Notes: generated by a model from the letters alone, not told the origin. 25,310 bases of DNA from an uncultured Clostridium sp. (GCF_937920395.1 NZ_CALEVF010000208.1:1-25310), one strand, 5' to 3'; shown: positions 1 through 8,713, numbered from the stretch's first letter. Program-made: numbers and translations.

Positions 1-1
1 T

Positions 2-34
2 ATAGAGGTTGAATATAAAGTCTTAGAGAAATAA
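2..34 (+). CDS. possible C-terminal end of an upstream gene (partial)
   Basis: This is the only plus-strand frame open from the window edge. It reads ten codons (IEVEYKVLEK) and ends in TAA. It could be the tail of a gene lying to the left, which would fit the strong terminator at 197-248. The stretch is far too short to recognise a family. An 11-codon ORF (43-78) follows, with AAGGATG before its ATG; it is too short to support as a gene. Confidence 0.25.
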   Translation: MEVEYKVLEK

Positions 35-196
35 GGATGAATATGTTTAAAAAGAAAAACAAAGAAAATTTAATGTAATATTAAGGTGTAATATTAATTT
101 TCAGAATTGTATAATATTACTTTCCAAATATGTATTTTAGTGATATAATTCATTGAGAGTAAATATGAAACATGGAATATGGCTAAAGAAAATGAG

Positions 197-248
197 AGCC
201 ACACTATCAAGTCTATTAAGTAGTAGATTTAACTAGTGTGGCTTTTTT
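197..248 (+). terminator. Rho-independent terminator
   Basis: The stem AGCCACACTA (197-206) pairs perfectly with TAGTGTGGCT (234-243) and is followed by a T run (244-248). The loop is 27 nt. It probably ends the transcript of whatever gene enters from the left edge. Confidence 0.75.
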
Positions 249-297
249 GTATTTTAAAGTATATCCTAAACCATTTTTCAAAGATTATGCAATAACA

Positions 298-484
298 AAA
301 AGTATATATTGCTAGGGATGCTTTCACGGCGCTGACAAATTCTAAAATTTATTTTATTTACAGCTGCTAAAAAGTACAAACTCGCGTACGCTCAAACATT
401 TACTTTTTCTCACGCATCTGCAAATAAAGTAAATTAAGAATTACTAAGGCTAGTTCAAATGCATTATGCGCAATATATACTTTT
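298..484 (+). repeat. dispersed long-hairpin intergenic repeat, copy A
   Basis: About 187 bp that folds on itself. The outer arms at 298-312 and 470-484 are perfect 15-bp complements. Imperfect complementarity runs inward: the AATTCTAAAATTTATTTTAT arm matches the reverse complement of the AAATAAAGTAAATTAAGAATT arm. Inner 8-bp arms (369-376 and 401-408) enclose the asymmetric core CAAACTCGCGTACGCTCAAACAT at 377-399 (written here as 23 bases in two parts: CAAACTCG, then CGTACGCTCAAACAT). The same core and architecture recur at 2640-2800 and, inverted, at 21716-21903. There is no coding frame. It looks like a miniature, non-coding repeat family. Confidence 0.7.
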
Positions 485-752
485 GCTAGCATAATTCATG
501 AAAAAAGAATTATAGTTAATATATTAGTTACCAATTTTGATGGCATGTTACAAAAACCAGAATGACTTTAGATTATTTTATTATCATATGCTGATAAAAA
601 TAGTAGAAAGACTATAGTGTATAAATATTATAAATGTAGGTATAGTGTAAGTGGAAACAAATTGTAAATCGTTATTCTAGTTTATTAGTTGATGGTTATT
701 TTTTCAATTATAGGATAATATAAATATATTATGTTATTTTCATAGCTAGATA
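485..752. other. gene-free stretch upstream of pepF
   Basis: No convincing gene is visible. One plus-strand frame around 575-665 reads a short stretch ending in TAA with YKYYKCRYSVSGNK near its end. This vaguely recalls the zinc-ribbon tail of a serine recombinase, but it is too short and isolated to call. Confidence 0.3.
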
Positions 753-783
753 GTAGATTAAGCTACGAAGTAGATTAATCTAC
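753..783. promoter_or_regulatory. twin 14-bp palindromic boxes before pepF
   Basis: GTAGATTAAGCTAC (753-766) and the perfect palindrome GTAGATTAATCTAC (770-783) differ at one base and start 17 bp apart, about 43-60 bp before the pepF start. The paired, near-identical, dyad-symmetric arrangement suggests an operator, but the binding protein is unknown and the AT-rich background makes chance possible. Confidence 0.3.
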
Positions 784-825
784 CAAAGTGGATTTTAAAT
801 TTAAAAATGAAAGAGGGAAATTTTA

Positions 826-2625
826 GTGAGTGAGGTACAAAAACTTAAAACGAGAGATCAAGTGGATAGTAAGTATAAGTGGAATGTGGAAAAGATATAT
901 AAAAATTCGGACCAGTGGGAAAAAGATTTTGAATTACTTAAGTCTAAAGTACCCAATATGCAAAAATTCTCAGGGAAATTAGGCACTCCTGAGGAGTTAT
1001 TATCATTTTTAGAAAGTAATGTAGAAATTGAAAGACTTTTAGATAAGCTGCTTGTGTATGCGCATTTAAGAGGAGACGAAGATACAGGCAGGGCTGACTT
1101 TCAAGTTCTTAAGAGTAAAATTGATTCTTATGGCGCAGAAGTTTCTAGTGCAACTTCATTTTTTATTCCCGAATTATTATCATTACCTGAGAGAGCAGTG
1201 GATGAGGCAATAGTTAAGCTACCAAAGCTTAAATTATATGAATTTTATTTACATGATATTATAAGTCAAAAGGAGCATACTCTAAGTGCAGAGGGAGAAA
1301 AGATTTTAGCGTCTGTTAGCGATTGTTTAAGTGCACCGGGAAATATATTTAGTATGCTTACAAATGCAGACATGACATTTCCATGTATAAAAGATGAAAA
1401 AGGTGATGAGATTGAATTAACTGAAGGTAACTATAGCAATTTTATAAAATCAAAGGATAGAAGAGTAAGAAAAGACGCTTTTGAAACATTATTTTCAACG
1501 TACAAAGGATTCAGTAATACTTTAACAGCAGCTTTAACATCTTCTATAAAGAATTTTATATTTAATGCAAAAACAAGAAACTATTCATGTGCACTAGAGA
1601 GTTCTTTAGACCCAAATAATATTCCAGTAAAGGTTTATGATAATGTAGTTGATACTATAAATAACAATTTATCGTCTCTTCATAAGTATGTAAGTATTAA
1701 GAAAAAGCTTCTAGGGCTTGATGAAATTCATATGTATGATTTATATGTACCGATAGTTGAGGCAGAGGAAAATCATATTGAATATGAAGACGCAGTTAAA
1801 ATAGCACTCGAGGGCATTAAACCATTAGGAAAGGAATATTTAGATATTTTTAAAGAAGGTATTAATGAGGGATGGGTAGATGTATTCCAAAACAAGGGTA
1901 AACGCTCTGGAGCTTATTCTTGGGGCTGCTTTGATAGTATGCCATATGTACTTTTGAATTATAATTATCAATTAAATAATGTATCTACACTCGTACATGA
2001 AATGGGACACTCTATTCATTCATATTATTCAAGAAAGACACAACCATATATATATTCAGGGTATGAGTTATTCTGCGCAGAAGTTGCATCTATAACTAAT
2101 GAATGTTTATTAATAGATTATCAAATTAAAAATGAGAGTGATAAGAAAAAGAAATTATTCCTAATAAATCAACAATTAGAGGGAATAAGAACTACAGTGT
2201 TTAGGCAGTGTATGTTTGCAGAGTTCGAAAAAATAACACATGAAAAGATTGAACAAGGGAATCCATTATCTCCAGAGGACCTATGTAAAATTTATCATGA
2301 TTTAAATGTGAAATATTTTGGACCCGATATGGTAGTAGATTCAGGAATAGATATGGAATGGTCAAGAATTCCTCATTTTTATAATGATTTTTATGTATAT
2401 CAATATACTACAGGTTTTGCAGCGGCTAATTCTTTCAGTAAAATGATTGTTGAAGAAGGATCAAGTGCTGTAGAAAGATATATAGGATTTTTAAAGAGTG
2501 GTGGAAGTGATTATCCAATAAGTATACTTAAAAAGGCAGGAGTAGATATGTCATCACCTAAGCCGCTCAAGGATACTATTAAAAGATTTGATGAATTATT
2601 AGGGATGCTTGAGAAAGAAATGTAA
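826..2625 (+). CDS. pepF: oligoendopeptidase F (M3 family zinc metallopeptidase)
   Basis: A cytoplasmic zinc endopeptidase that cuts short peptides (roughly 7-17 residues in characterised PepF), with a role in peptide recycling. The 599 residues match the usual length of about 600. The M3 zinc motif HEMGH lies at residues 391-395, with the third-ligand region ELFCAEVASITNE about 25 residues downstream. The N-terminal half is the helical lid of the family. The start is GTG at 826, chosen because GAGGG (813-817) sits 8 bases upstream. There is no signal peptide. It is monocistronic: repeat copy B and a strong terminator (2801-2846) follow. The family assignment is secure; the physiological substrate is not known. 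Confidence 0.95.
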   Translation: MSEVQKLKTRDQVDSKYKWNVEKIYKNSDQWEKDFELLKSKVPNMQKFSGKLGTPEELLSFLESNVEIERLLDKLLVYAHLRGDEDTGRADFQVLKSKIDSYGAEVSSATSFFIPELLSLPERAVDEAIVKLPKLKLYEFYLHDIISQKEHTLSAEGEKILASVSDCLSAPGNIFSMLTNADMTFPCIKDEKGDEIELTEGNYSNFIKSKDRRVRKDAFETLFSTYKGFSNTLTAALTSSIKNFIFNAKTRNYSCALESSLDPNNIPVKVYDNVVDTINNNLSSLHKYVSIKKKLLGLDEIHMYDLYVPIVEAEENHIEYEDAVKIALEGIKPLGKEYLDIFKEGINEGWVDVFQNKGKRSGAYSWGCFDSMPYVLLNYNYQLNNVSTLVHEMGHSIHSYYSRKTQPYIYSGYELFCAEVASITNECLLIDYQIKNESDKKKKLFLINQQLEGIRTTVFRQCMFAEFEKITHEKIEQGNPLSPEDLCKIYHDLNVKYFGPDMVVDSGIDMEWSRIPHFYNDFYVYQYTTGFAAANSFSKMIVEEGSSAVERYIGFLKSGGSDYPISILKKAGVDMSSPKPLKDTIKRFDELLGMLEKEM

Positions 2626-2639
2626 CAATTGGTAATTAT

Positions 2640-2800
2640 ATATTATTATAATTGTGTTTCACTTCGCTATGTAATTCTAAATAAATTTAAATGAATGATA
2701 CAAAAAAGTTCAAACTCGATAGCACTCAAACATGAACTTTGCTTAATGTATCTTCCATTGAAATTAGTTAATATTTCAGCTCCGCAGGCGATGATTTAAT
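2640..2800 (+). repeat. dispersed long-hairpin intergenic repeat, copy B
   Basis: The core CAAACTCGATAGCACTCAAACAT occupies 2711-2733 (first half CAAACTCGATAG, second half CACTCAAACAT) and is closed by perfect arms AAAGTTCA (2705-2712) and TGAACTTT (2733-2740). Beyond them, GATAC and GTATC and the AATTCTAAATAAATTTAAATG arm pair imperfectly. It has the same orientation as copy A (298-484). The outer arms have decayed more than in copies A and C, so the boundaries are approximate. Confidence 0.6.
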
Positions 2801-2846
2801 AAAAACAATCTCATTATCTTAAATAAGATAATGGGATTGTTTTTTA
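2801..2846 (+). terminator. Rho-independent terminator of pepF
   Basis: AAAAACAATCTCATTATCTT pairs with TAAGATAATGGGATTG and the T run that follows. The only departure from complementarity is a G-U pair on the plus-strand RNA. The long stem and T6 tail make it convincing. Confidence 0.85.
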
Positions 2847-2905
2847 TTTTAAAATATATAGTTAGCTATTGTAATTATTTACAAATTAATGTAATATATA
2901 TTTAT

Positions 2906-2921
2906 ATGCAATCGTTTGCAT
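2906..2921 (+). promoter_or_regulatory. cre site (CcpA operator) before the amylase gene
   Basis: ATGCAATCGTTTGCAT fits the catabolite-responsive element consensus WTGNAANCGNWNNCA at every defined position and is nearly palindromic. It lies 22 bp before the ATG of the secreted amylase. A weak promoter may lie just upstream (TTTACA at 2878-2883, AT-rich -10 region overlapping the cre). This position fits repression by CcpA when glucose is available, as for amylase genes of other Firmicutes. Confidence 0.75.
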
Positions 2922-2943
2922 TAAAATACACGAGGGGGATATA

Positions 2944-3750
2944 ATGAAAAAATTTAAGAAAATTACAAGTCTTATTATTACATTTTTAATGATCATGACA
3001 ATTTCGCCTGTTTTTAACAATAAGGCTAAATCAGTTACGTTACCATTACCAGCATCTGATTTGAGTGTAACACTTGCGGGTAGTTTTATAGCTGCAAATG
3101 GTATTGGTAAAGATTGGGAACCTACAAATGCACAAACTTTAATGAAAGAGTATAAAAATGGTATTTATGAAATTACTGTAGATTTTAAAGCTGCAGTAGT
3201 AGACGGATCTTATAAACTTGCTTTAAATAGAAACTGGGACAAGGCATACGGAGATGTAAAAAGTGCCGATGGTAATAAACATATTAATGTTACTGCACCA
3301 GGAAAGGTAATATTTAGATTTAATTCAAAAACAAATGATGTATTTGATTCAATTAATAATCCAGATCAGTTTAAAAAAACTGCATCCCTTGTAGGAACTT
3401 TTGCGCAGAGCGGTGGAAAAGATTGGATACCTGCTGATACAACTTATACTTTAGACTACATAGGAGGTGGATTTTACAAAAAGACTTTTAATTTAAAGGC
3501 AGGTACCTATGACTACAAGGTAGCTTATAATGGCAACTGGGATAATGGAGAGGTTGTAGATAATGTTAAACTTAGTTTAGTAGCAGATTCTTCTGTAACA
3601 TTTATATCAAACCCTCTTGAGGGAATATGTACAGATTCAATTGCTAATTCTGAAATATTAGGGTCTGTATCATTAATAGGAACTATACGAGGGCTGGGAG
3701 ATAACAGTTGGGATACGACTTCTAAGGACTATGATTTTAGTAGTTTATAA
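2944..3750 (+). CDS. secreted amylase/pullulanase, N-terminal fragment (ends at in-frame TAA)
   Basis: This is the first 268 residues of a starch-degrading exoenzyme whose frame resumes directly after the TAA. Residues 1-30 form a signal peptide (KKFKK, then a hydrophobic stretch, then NNKAKS). Three X25-type starch-binding modules of pullulanases follow: residues about 40-125 (VTLAGSF...KLALNRNWD), 145-230 (ASLVGTF...YKVAYNGNWD) and a third from about 242 that is cut by the stop. The start is ATG 2944 with GAGGGGG (2932-2938) five bases upstream. The stop falls where the sister modules read YDGNGNY and YIGGGFY; here it reads L-stop-GDGKY, so one sense codon has become TAA. Taken alone this piece would be an exported starch-binding protein without catalysis. 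Transcription is probably controlled by the cre at 2906-2921. Confidence 0.85.
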   Translation: MKKFKKITSLIITFLMIMTISPVFNNKAKSVTLPLPASDLSVTLAGSFIAANGIGKDWEPTNAQTLMKEYKNGIYEITVDFKAAVVDGSYKLALNRNWDKAYGDVKSADGNKHINVTAPGKVIFRFNSKTNDVFDSINNPDQFKKTASLVGTFAQSGGKDWIPADTTYTLDYIGGGFYKKTFNLKAGTYDYKVAYNGNWDNGEVVDNVKLSLVADSSVTFISNPLEGICTDSIANSEILGSVSLIGTIRGLGDNSWDTTSKDYDFSSL

Positions 3751-3888
3751 GGAGATGGGAAATACATTTATAGTGGATTCTTTTCAAATGATACATTATT
3801 ACCTGAGAAATATGAATATAAGTGTATTGAAGATTATACATGGACAAGTGGTGGATTACCAGCTGATAATGTTAGTATAGAAATTCCA

Positions 3889-6800
3889 GTGGGTGGCAAA
3901 TATGTAGTTTTTGTTGAAGATAGAGCCTCGAGAACGATATTTGATTCCATAAATAATCCAGATAAAATAGCTCAAGCACTAGGACTTCAAGCGCCACCAG
4001 AACAACCAGTAGTTGTAAAAAGTCCTGTATTAAATCCGAATGGTACTATGACATTTAATTACCAAGATATAAATGCAAAACAAGTTTATATTACAGGTAA
4101 TATGACCACCGATAAAAAAGAGATGACACTTGTAGATGCTAAAAATGGAATCTTTACGGTTACTTTAAGAGTAGCTGATGAAGCTAAAGATTATGAATAT
4201 AACTTTATTGTTGATGGAAAGACGATTAAAGATCCATTAAATATAGCGGCCGTAGGTGAAAGTTCTACTTTTACTATGCAAAAGAATATAGGAAGAAAAG
4301 TTGTTCTTGCTGGAACGATACAAGGTATAGATGGAAGTGCAGCTTGGGACCCTGCATCAGATAAGACTAAATTAAATTATGATGGTAATGGTAATTACAG
4401 TTTAACATTAAAAGATGTTCCTGCTGGAAATTACGAGTACAAGATTGCAATGGGTTCGTGGGACCCAGAAAATTATGGAGCAAATGGTGAAGCGTTTGGA
4501 ACCAACATTAGCTTAATAGTACCTATAAAAGAGGATGTAACTTTTTGGTACAACGATGATAGCCATAAAATAGTTGATTCAACTTATTATAAGATAGCTG
4601 ATATAGATTTGTTAGGTACAGGCATACCAGCTAATACAAAACTTACAGATATTTCACTATCAGGAATCTATAGTGCTAAAATCACTTTGAAAAAAGGTGT
4701 TTATTCAAATGTTAAAGCAGTATTAGATGGAAAAGAGTATTCTTTTGGGAAAGTAGAAGTAACAGCTGATACAAAAGATGTAACTTTTAGTTTTGATCCA
4801 ACAACATTAATGACATTTACTGATGCATCGGATAATACTATAAATCTTAATAGTATATATTTTGACTCAAGAGATATTAAGTACAAATCTCCTTATGGTG
4901 CAACGAAAGCAGATACACCGATTACCTTCAATTTAAAAACAGGAAAAGAAATAACATCAGCTAAAATTGTATTAATAACTCCAAACGGTATCAAGTTAAT
5001 TGATATGACAAAAGGTGATGCATTTGATGTAAACTCTGATAAGTGGACAGGAAATTTTATATCAAATAATATTGGACAATTTAAATATTATTTTGTCGTT
5101 TCAAATGGCTCAGATGTAAAAGCTTATGGTGACGATGATGGGTTCTTTGGACCAGGAAAAACTGGGCAAATTGGAACTGTAAAATATTATGACTTAAATA
5201 TATATGATAAAAACTTTAAAACTCCTGATTGGATGAAGAATTCAGTTGTTTATCAGATATTCCCTGATAGATTTTTTAATGGAGATACTAGTAATGATTA
5301 TTCACAAGTACTTGCAAGAGGAGCCACTCCTTATGAATTTTATAATGACTGGTATAGTATTCCAGAAGACCCAACACTAGAATTTATTACAAATGTTGAT
5401 GGATCACAAGTACCTAATCCTAATTATAAAGGTACAAAAGGTGATAATGTTTGGGCAAACGAGATGTATGGTGGAGATATTAAAGGCATTAGGTCCAAAC
5501 TTGACTATTTACAAGCACTTGGAATAAACACGCTTTATATGACACCTATATCACAATCTATATCTAATCATAGATATGATGCAACAAATTACAAACAATT
5601 AGATCCACTTTTAGGGCATATGGATGAATTTGTAAAGTTAGCTAAGGAAGTTCATAAGAGGGGTATGCATTTAATCATAGATGGTGTATTTAACCATGTT
5701 TCTGATGATTCTATTTATTTTGATAGATATGGAAAGTACATGGCTAAAAACAAGCCCATTGAAGCTTATCAATATTGGTCAAGAGTTTATGATTTAATGA
5801 ACTTAAAAAAGGTAAACCAGCAGCAAGCTGAAATACAGGTAACTAAGGATTTGAGATCTCAAGGGATTACAGATTTACATTATAAAGATTGGTTTGTAAT
5901 AAATAATACTAAGGTTAAGGCGATAACAGGAGACACAGAGCATTATTCTTATGAAGGTTGGTCAGGATATGATTCGATGCCGGTTATCCAAGCTTTAAAT
6001 GGCTCAGAGTATAACGTAAAATCTTGGGCTAATGAGATAATTGACGGAAAAGATGCTAACAGTAAATTATGGCTAAAGAATGGATCAGATGGCTGGAGAT
6101 TAGATGTTGCAAATGAAGTTTCTGATGAAACTTGGAGAAACTTTAGAACAGCTGTAAAAGGACAAGGTGATGATGTTATTGTAGGTGAAATATGGACAGA
6201 CGCGTCTAAATATTTACTTGGTGATATGTATGACTCTGTAATGAATTATAGATTTAGAGATGCTGTTTTAGGGTATGTTGAGAATAAAGACACTGAAAAT
6301 ATGAGCGCTGTACAATCTATGAATCAACTGGAGGCTATGAGAGAGCAATATCCAAAAGAAGCGTTTGAGGCAATGATGAATTTAGTGGATTCACACGATA
6401 CTCAAAGAATAATCTCAGATTTTGATGGAGCACAAAAAAGTGTTAAGGCAATAGCAGAAGCACCATCACTAGCTGCACTGCAAAAGGTTAGATTAATACC
6501 ATTAATCCAAATGACGTACCCTGGAGCACCAACCATATACTATGGTGATGAAGCTGCAATGCCAGGAGCCGATGACCCTGATAATAGAAGAGGAATGATT
6601 TGGGGAAAAGGAGATAAGTCAACTGTTGAATGGTATGCAAAGCTTACAAATATAAGAAATGCATATCCAGTTTTAAGAACAGGAGATATTGTGCCTATAA
6701 CTGTTGATGATACAAACAAGGCAGATATAATGGCATATTCTAGAAATGACAAAAATAATCATGCGGTTGTGGCTATTAATAGAAAAAGTACTGATGTTAA

Positions 6801-7179
6801 AGCTTTAGTTTTGGATTCTAATGCACCTGCAGGAACTAAGCTTACAAATGCTTTGGACCCATCTGCTACCTATGTAGTAGGGAGTGATGGCAAGGTAACC
6901 GTCAATATTGCTAAATATTCAGGTGTTATTTTGGTTGCAAGGTATACTTGCGTGGTCGTAAATACTAAAAATCTAAAGGATATTTATGATACAAATTATA
7001 TTGTGAAACCTTTAGTAAATATTAGTGTTGTCACAAATGCTGTAATAAAAGCTGAGGGTTCAAAAAATCAAATTGATGTTAATGCTGCAATGCTTTTAGT
7101 AAAGAATCTTCCAAAATGTGATGTAAAGAATAGTCTAATTGAAAGGTTAAACAAAGTTAAGAGATGTATACGTAGATAA
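3889..7179 (+). CDS. secreted amylase/pullulanase (GH13), catalytic part downstream of the internal stop
   Basis: Same frame as the N-terminal piece and open from 3751; full length would be 1411 residues (2944-7179). It contains the rest of X25 module 3, a CBM48/E-set-like segment (GTMTFNYQDINAKQVYITG), a fourth X25 module (RKVVLAGT...EYKIAMGSWD), an amylase N-terminal beta domain, then the GH13 barrel from WMKNSVVYQIFPDRFFNGD. GH13 motifs in full-length numbering: DGVFNH from D913; GWRLDVANE with nucleophile D1054; GEIW with acid/base E1082; SHD with D1152. All catalytic residues are present. The C-terminus ends in a helical-pair domain (NAVIKAEGSKNQIDV...LPKCDV...LIERLNKV) common in clostridial exoproteins. 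The GTG at 3889 has no ribosome site or signal peptide, so independent secretion is unlikely. Likely substrates are starch, pullulan or maltodextrins; exact specificity is uncertain. Confidence 0.85.
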   Translation: MGGKYVVFVEDRASRTIFDSINNPDKIAQALGLQAPPEQPVVVKSPVLNPNGTMTFNYQDINAKQVYITGNMTTDKKEMTLVDAKNGIFTVTLRVADEAKDYEYNFIVDGKTIKDPLNIAAVGESSTFTMQKNIGRKVVLAGTIQGIDGSAAWDPASDKTKLNYDGNGNYSLTLKDVPAGNYEYKIAMGSWDPENYGANGEAFGTNISLIVPIKEDVTFWYNDDSHKIVDSTYYKIADIDLLGTGIPANTKLTDISLSGIYSAKITLKKGVYSNVKAVLDGKEYSFGKVEVTADTKDVTFSFDPTTLMTFTDASDNTINLNSIYFDSRDIKYKSPYGATKADTPITFNLKTGKEITSAKIVLITPNGIKLIDMTKGDAFDVNSDKWTGNFISNNIGQFKYYFVVSNGSDVKAYGDDDGFFGPGKTGQIGTVKYYDLNIYDKNFKTPDWMKNSVVYQIFPDRFFNGDTSNDYSQVLARGATPYEFYNDWYSIPEDPTLEFITNVDGSQVPNPNYKGTKGDNVWANEMYGGDIKGIRSKLDYLQALGINTLYMTPISQSISNHRYDATNYKQLDPLLGHMDEFVKLAKEVHKRGMHLIIDGVFNHVSDDSIYFDRYGKYMAKNKPIEAYQYWSRVYDLMNLKKVNQQQAEIQVTKDLRSQGITDLHYKDWFVINNTKVKAITGDTEHYSYEGWSGYDSMPVIQALNGSEYNVKSWANEIIDGKDANSKLWLKNGSDGWRLDVANEVSDETWRNFRTAVKGQGDDVIVGEIWTDASKYLLGDMYDSVMNYRFRDAVLGYVENKDTENMSAVQSMNQLEAMREQYPKEAFEAMMNLVDSHDTQRIISDFDGAQKSVKAIAEAPSLAALQKVRLIPLIQMTYPGAPTIYYGDEAAMPGADDPDNRRGMIWGKGDKSTVEWYAKLTNIRNAYPVLRTGDIVPITVDDTNKADIMAYSRNDKNNHAVVAINRKSTDVKALVLDSNAPAGTKLTNALDPSATYVVGSDGKVTVNIAKYSGVILVARYTCVVVNTKNLKDIYDTNYIVKPLVNISVVTNAVIKAEGSKNQIDVNAAMLLVKNLPKCDVKNSLIERLNKVKRCIRR

Positions 7180-7191
7180 GATAAATTAAAG

Positions 7192-7213
7192 ACACCCGCG
7201 AGGGTGTTTTTTT
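7192..7213 (+). terminator. Rho-independent terminator of the amylase gene
   Basis: ACACCC (7192-7197), loop GCGA, GGGTGT (7202-7207), then a T run to 7213. It lies 12 bases after the stop codon. Confidence 0.9.
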
Positions 7214-7326
7214 AAATGAATTTCCCCAAAAAAGTAATCACTTTTTTCTATTACAATGTCTTTTATATAACTTTGCGAATTGCTCCCTTTAAAGTACACA
7301 TATTAAATAATACAAAATTTATCTTC

Positions 7327-7539
7327 TTAAATCAAATTAGTATAAGTATTTTTCAATAATAATGCACCTTTTTTAGTATAATTTATTCCTCACATGTGAA
7401 TATGTAAATCGTCTAAAGCCGACCGCCCTAATTTATTTAACACATACTGAAGTATTTTAGAAAAATCATCATAACCGTTTAAACTACCATTTCCTCTTGC
7501 ATGTATATGAGCGAAATCAATGCATAACTTACAGTATAT
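7327..7539 (-). pseudogene. remnant of an endonuclease IV (Nfo)-like TIM-barrel gene
   Basis: Reading the minus strand from 7533 gives CKLCIDFAHIHARGNGSLNG, then YDDFSKILQYVLNKLGRSAL and DDLHIHM, a TGA (7390-7392), then GINYTKKGALLLKNTYTNLI and TAA. This resembles the metal-binding core of endonuclease IV-type proteins (CIDFAHxHAR, then HIHxSGIxYxxKGE). The gene is dead in three ways: the N-terminus is missing, TGA stands where Ser is expected in HIHxSG, and the sequence jumps from KKG straight to a C-terminal-like ALLLKNTY, implying an internal deletion. Family recognition is from memory of the motif. Confidence 0.6.
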
Positions 7540-7598
7540 TTAAATTGGTTAAAAATGAAATGATTCCATATCAATGGAGTGTGCTTAATGATGAGGCT
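7536..7598 (+). pseudogene. fragment of a GH127-type (beta-L-arabinofuranosidase) gene
   Basis: The plus frame reads IFKLVKNEMIPYQWSVLNDE followed by A. This resembles the N-terminal IPYQWxxLND signature of clostridial GH127/DUF1680 proteins. Nothing of the remaining roughly 600 residues is left; the sequence runs into the terminator at 7610. It points the opposite way to the neighbouring GH43 gene. The fragment is short, so the call is tentative, but the substrate class fits the adjacent locus. Confidence 0.45.
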
Positions 7599-7609
7599 AT
7601 CCAACGTAA

Positions 7610-7643
7610 TAAACCCCTCAGAAATTCTTCTCTGAAGGGTTTA
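7610..7643 (-). terminator. terminator of the GH43/ABC operon
   Basis: TAAACCCCTCAGA (7610-7622) faces TCTGAAGGGTTTA (7631-7643) across an 8-nt loop. On the minus-strand RNA all 13 positions pair, with one U-G; on the plus strand that position is a C-A mismatch. This favours function on minus-strand transcripts, that is, downstream of the GH43 gene. The U tail (UUUAUU) is modest. Confidence 0.6.
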
Positions 7644-7708
7644 TCTTTTGTCTCTTCAATTCTATTTTGAGACATCCACTATGGGATAAAATGAGATTAA
7701 AGTGGGAT

Positions 7709-8683
7709 CTAATTAATTGAATCAGTCAAATCAGCTATAGGTTTACCAAAGTTAGGAGTTCCATCATCATTCCAATTTAGCTTCTGGGCTCTTGCGTGTC
7801 GATTAGGATCATCAAGAGAATTACCGGCTATTTCTTTATAATTTCTAGCATGATAAATCATAATATCTGATTTATTATCTTCCGAAACAGTGAAACTATT
7901 ATGACCTGGCCCATACTGATTATTTTCATGATTTGTGCTAAACACTGGGGTAGGTGATTTACTCCAAGATAGTGGATTTAACAAGTCACTTGCGTCGCCT
8001 GCAGTTAAAAGACCCATACAATAATTATAATCCGTAGCACTTGCTGAATAACTAATAAATATCTTTCCGTTTCTCTTAAGTACTGCTGGACCTTCGTTTA
8101 CAGAAAAACCTATACACTCCCATGGATATTCTGGTTTCGAAATCATTACTTGTTTACCACTAATAGTCCAGGGGTTTTTTAATTTTGCAATATACAAATT
8201 AGAGTTTCCATTTATGTTAGGGTCCTTTTGAGGCCAAACAAGATACCTTATTCCTTTATGTTGAAAAGTTGTAGCATCTAAAGCAAATGATTCGAAATTA
8301 GTCTTAAGTTGACCTTTTTCTAACCAATGTTCTTCTAATGGGTTAGATGATGAGTTTTCAAGTACATAAATTCTATGATCAAACATACCCTCTTTAAGAT
8401 CATTTACTTTTGATGCAGCAAAATATATATACCATTTGTCATTTATAAAGTGTATTTCTGGTGCCCAAATATATGCGCTCATTTCTCCAACCACATGTTT
8501 GCTCCAAACTACAATAGGCAAGGTTGAACCTAATTCATTAAGGCTCTTAGCTCTTCTTATTTCGATTCTGTCATACTCTGGAACTGATGCAGTAAAATAG
8601 TAATATCCATCAGAGTGCTTATATACAAATGGATCGGCAGCTTGTCTTACAATTGGATTTTTATATTCTTGACTTATTGACAT
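7709..8683 (-). CDS. cytoplasmic GH43 glycoside hydrolase (probable alpha-L-arabinofuranosidase)
   Basis: A five-bladed beta-propeller glycosidase that would release arabinose (or xylose) from imported oligosaccharides. GH43 acidic triad: base D17 in AADPFVY, pKa modulator D in FALDATTFQH, and acid E in SVNEGPAVLKRNGK. WAPEIHFINDKWYIYFAAS is the typical blade motif. No signal peptide, so it acts inside the cell on what the upstream ABC genes import. ATG 8683 was chosen over GTG 8692 because GGGTG lies 6 bases before it; this gives 324 residues. It is the last gene of the minus-strand operon, 30 bases after the permease stop, and is followed by the terminator at 7610-7643. GH43 members can be arabinofuranosidases, xylosidases or arabinanases; arabinofuranosidase is inferred from context. 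Confidence 0.85.
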   Translation of the reverse strand: MSISQEYKNPIVRQAADPFVYKHSDGYYYFTASVPEYDRIEIRRAKSLNELGSTLPIVVWSKHVVGEMSAYIWAPEIHFINDKWYIYFAASKVNDLKEGMFDHRIYVLENSSSNPLEEHWLEKGQLKTNFESFALDATTFQHKGIRYLVWPQKDPNINGNSNLYIAKLKNPWTISGKQVMISKPEYPWECIGFSVNEGPAVLKRNGKIFISYSASATDYNYCMGLLTAGDASDLLNPLSWSKSPTPVFSTNHENNQYGPGHNSFTVSEDNKSDIMIYHARNYKEIAGNSLDDPNRHARAQKLNWNDDGTPNFGKPIADLTDSIN

Positions 8684-8713
8684 AATATTCACCCCGAATT
8701 AAACTATATTTAT

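Noticed and set aside
542..665. Possible serine recombinase remnant upstream of pepF
   Set aside because: The resemblance rests on one KYYKC-like stretch without the CxxC pair or any catalytic-domain sequence.
3755..3757. ATG right after AAGGAG at the amylase internal stop, as a restart site
   Set aside because: The spacing is only about two bases and the ATG is out of frame with the catalytic part; its frame soon ends at TAG. The in-frame GTG at 3889 also has no ribosome site.
4701..4886. Minus-strand ORFs within the amylase gene (also 6540-6752)
   Set aside because: They overlap conserved plus-strand domains and show no family features of their own.
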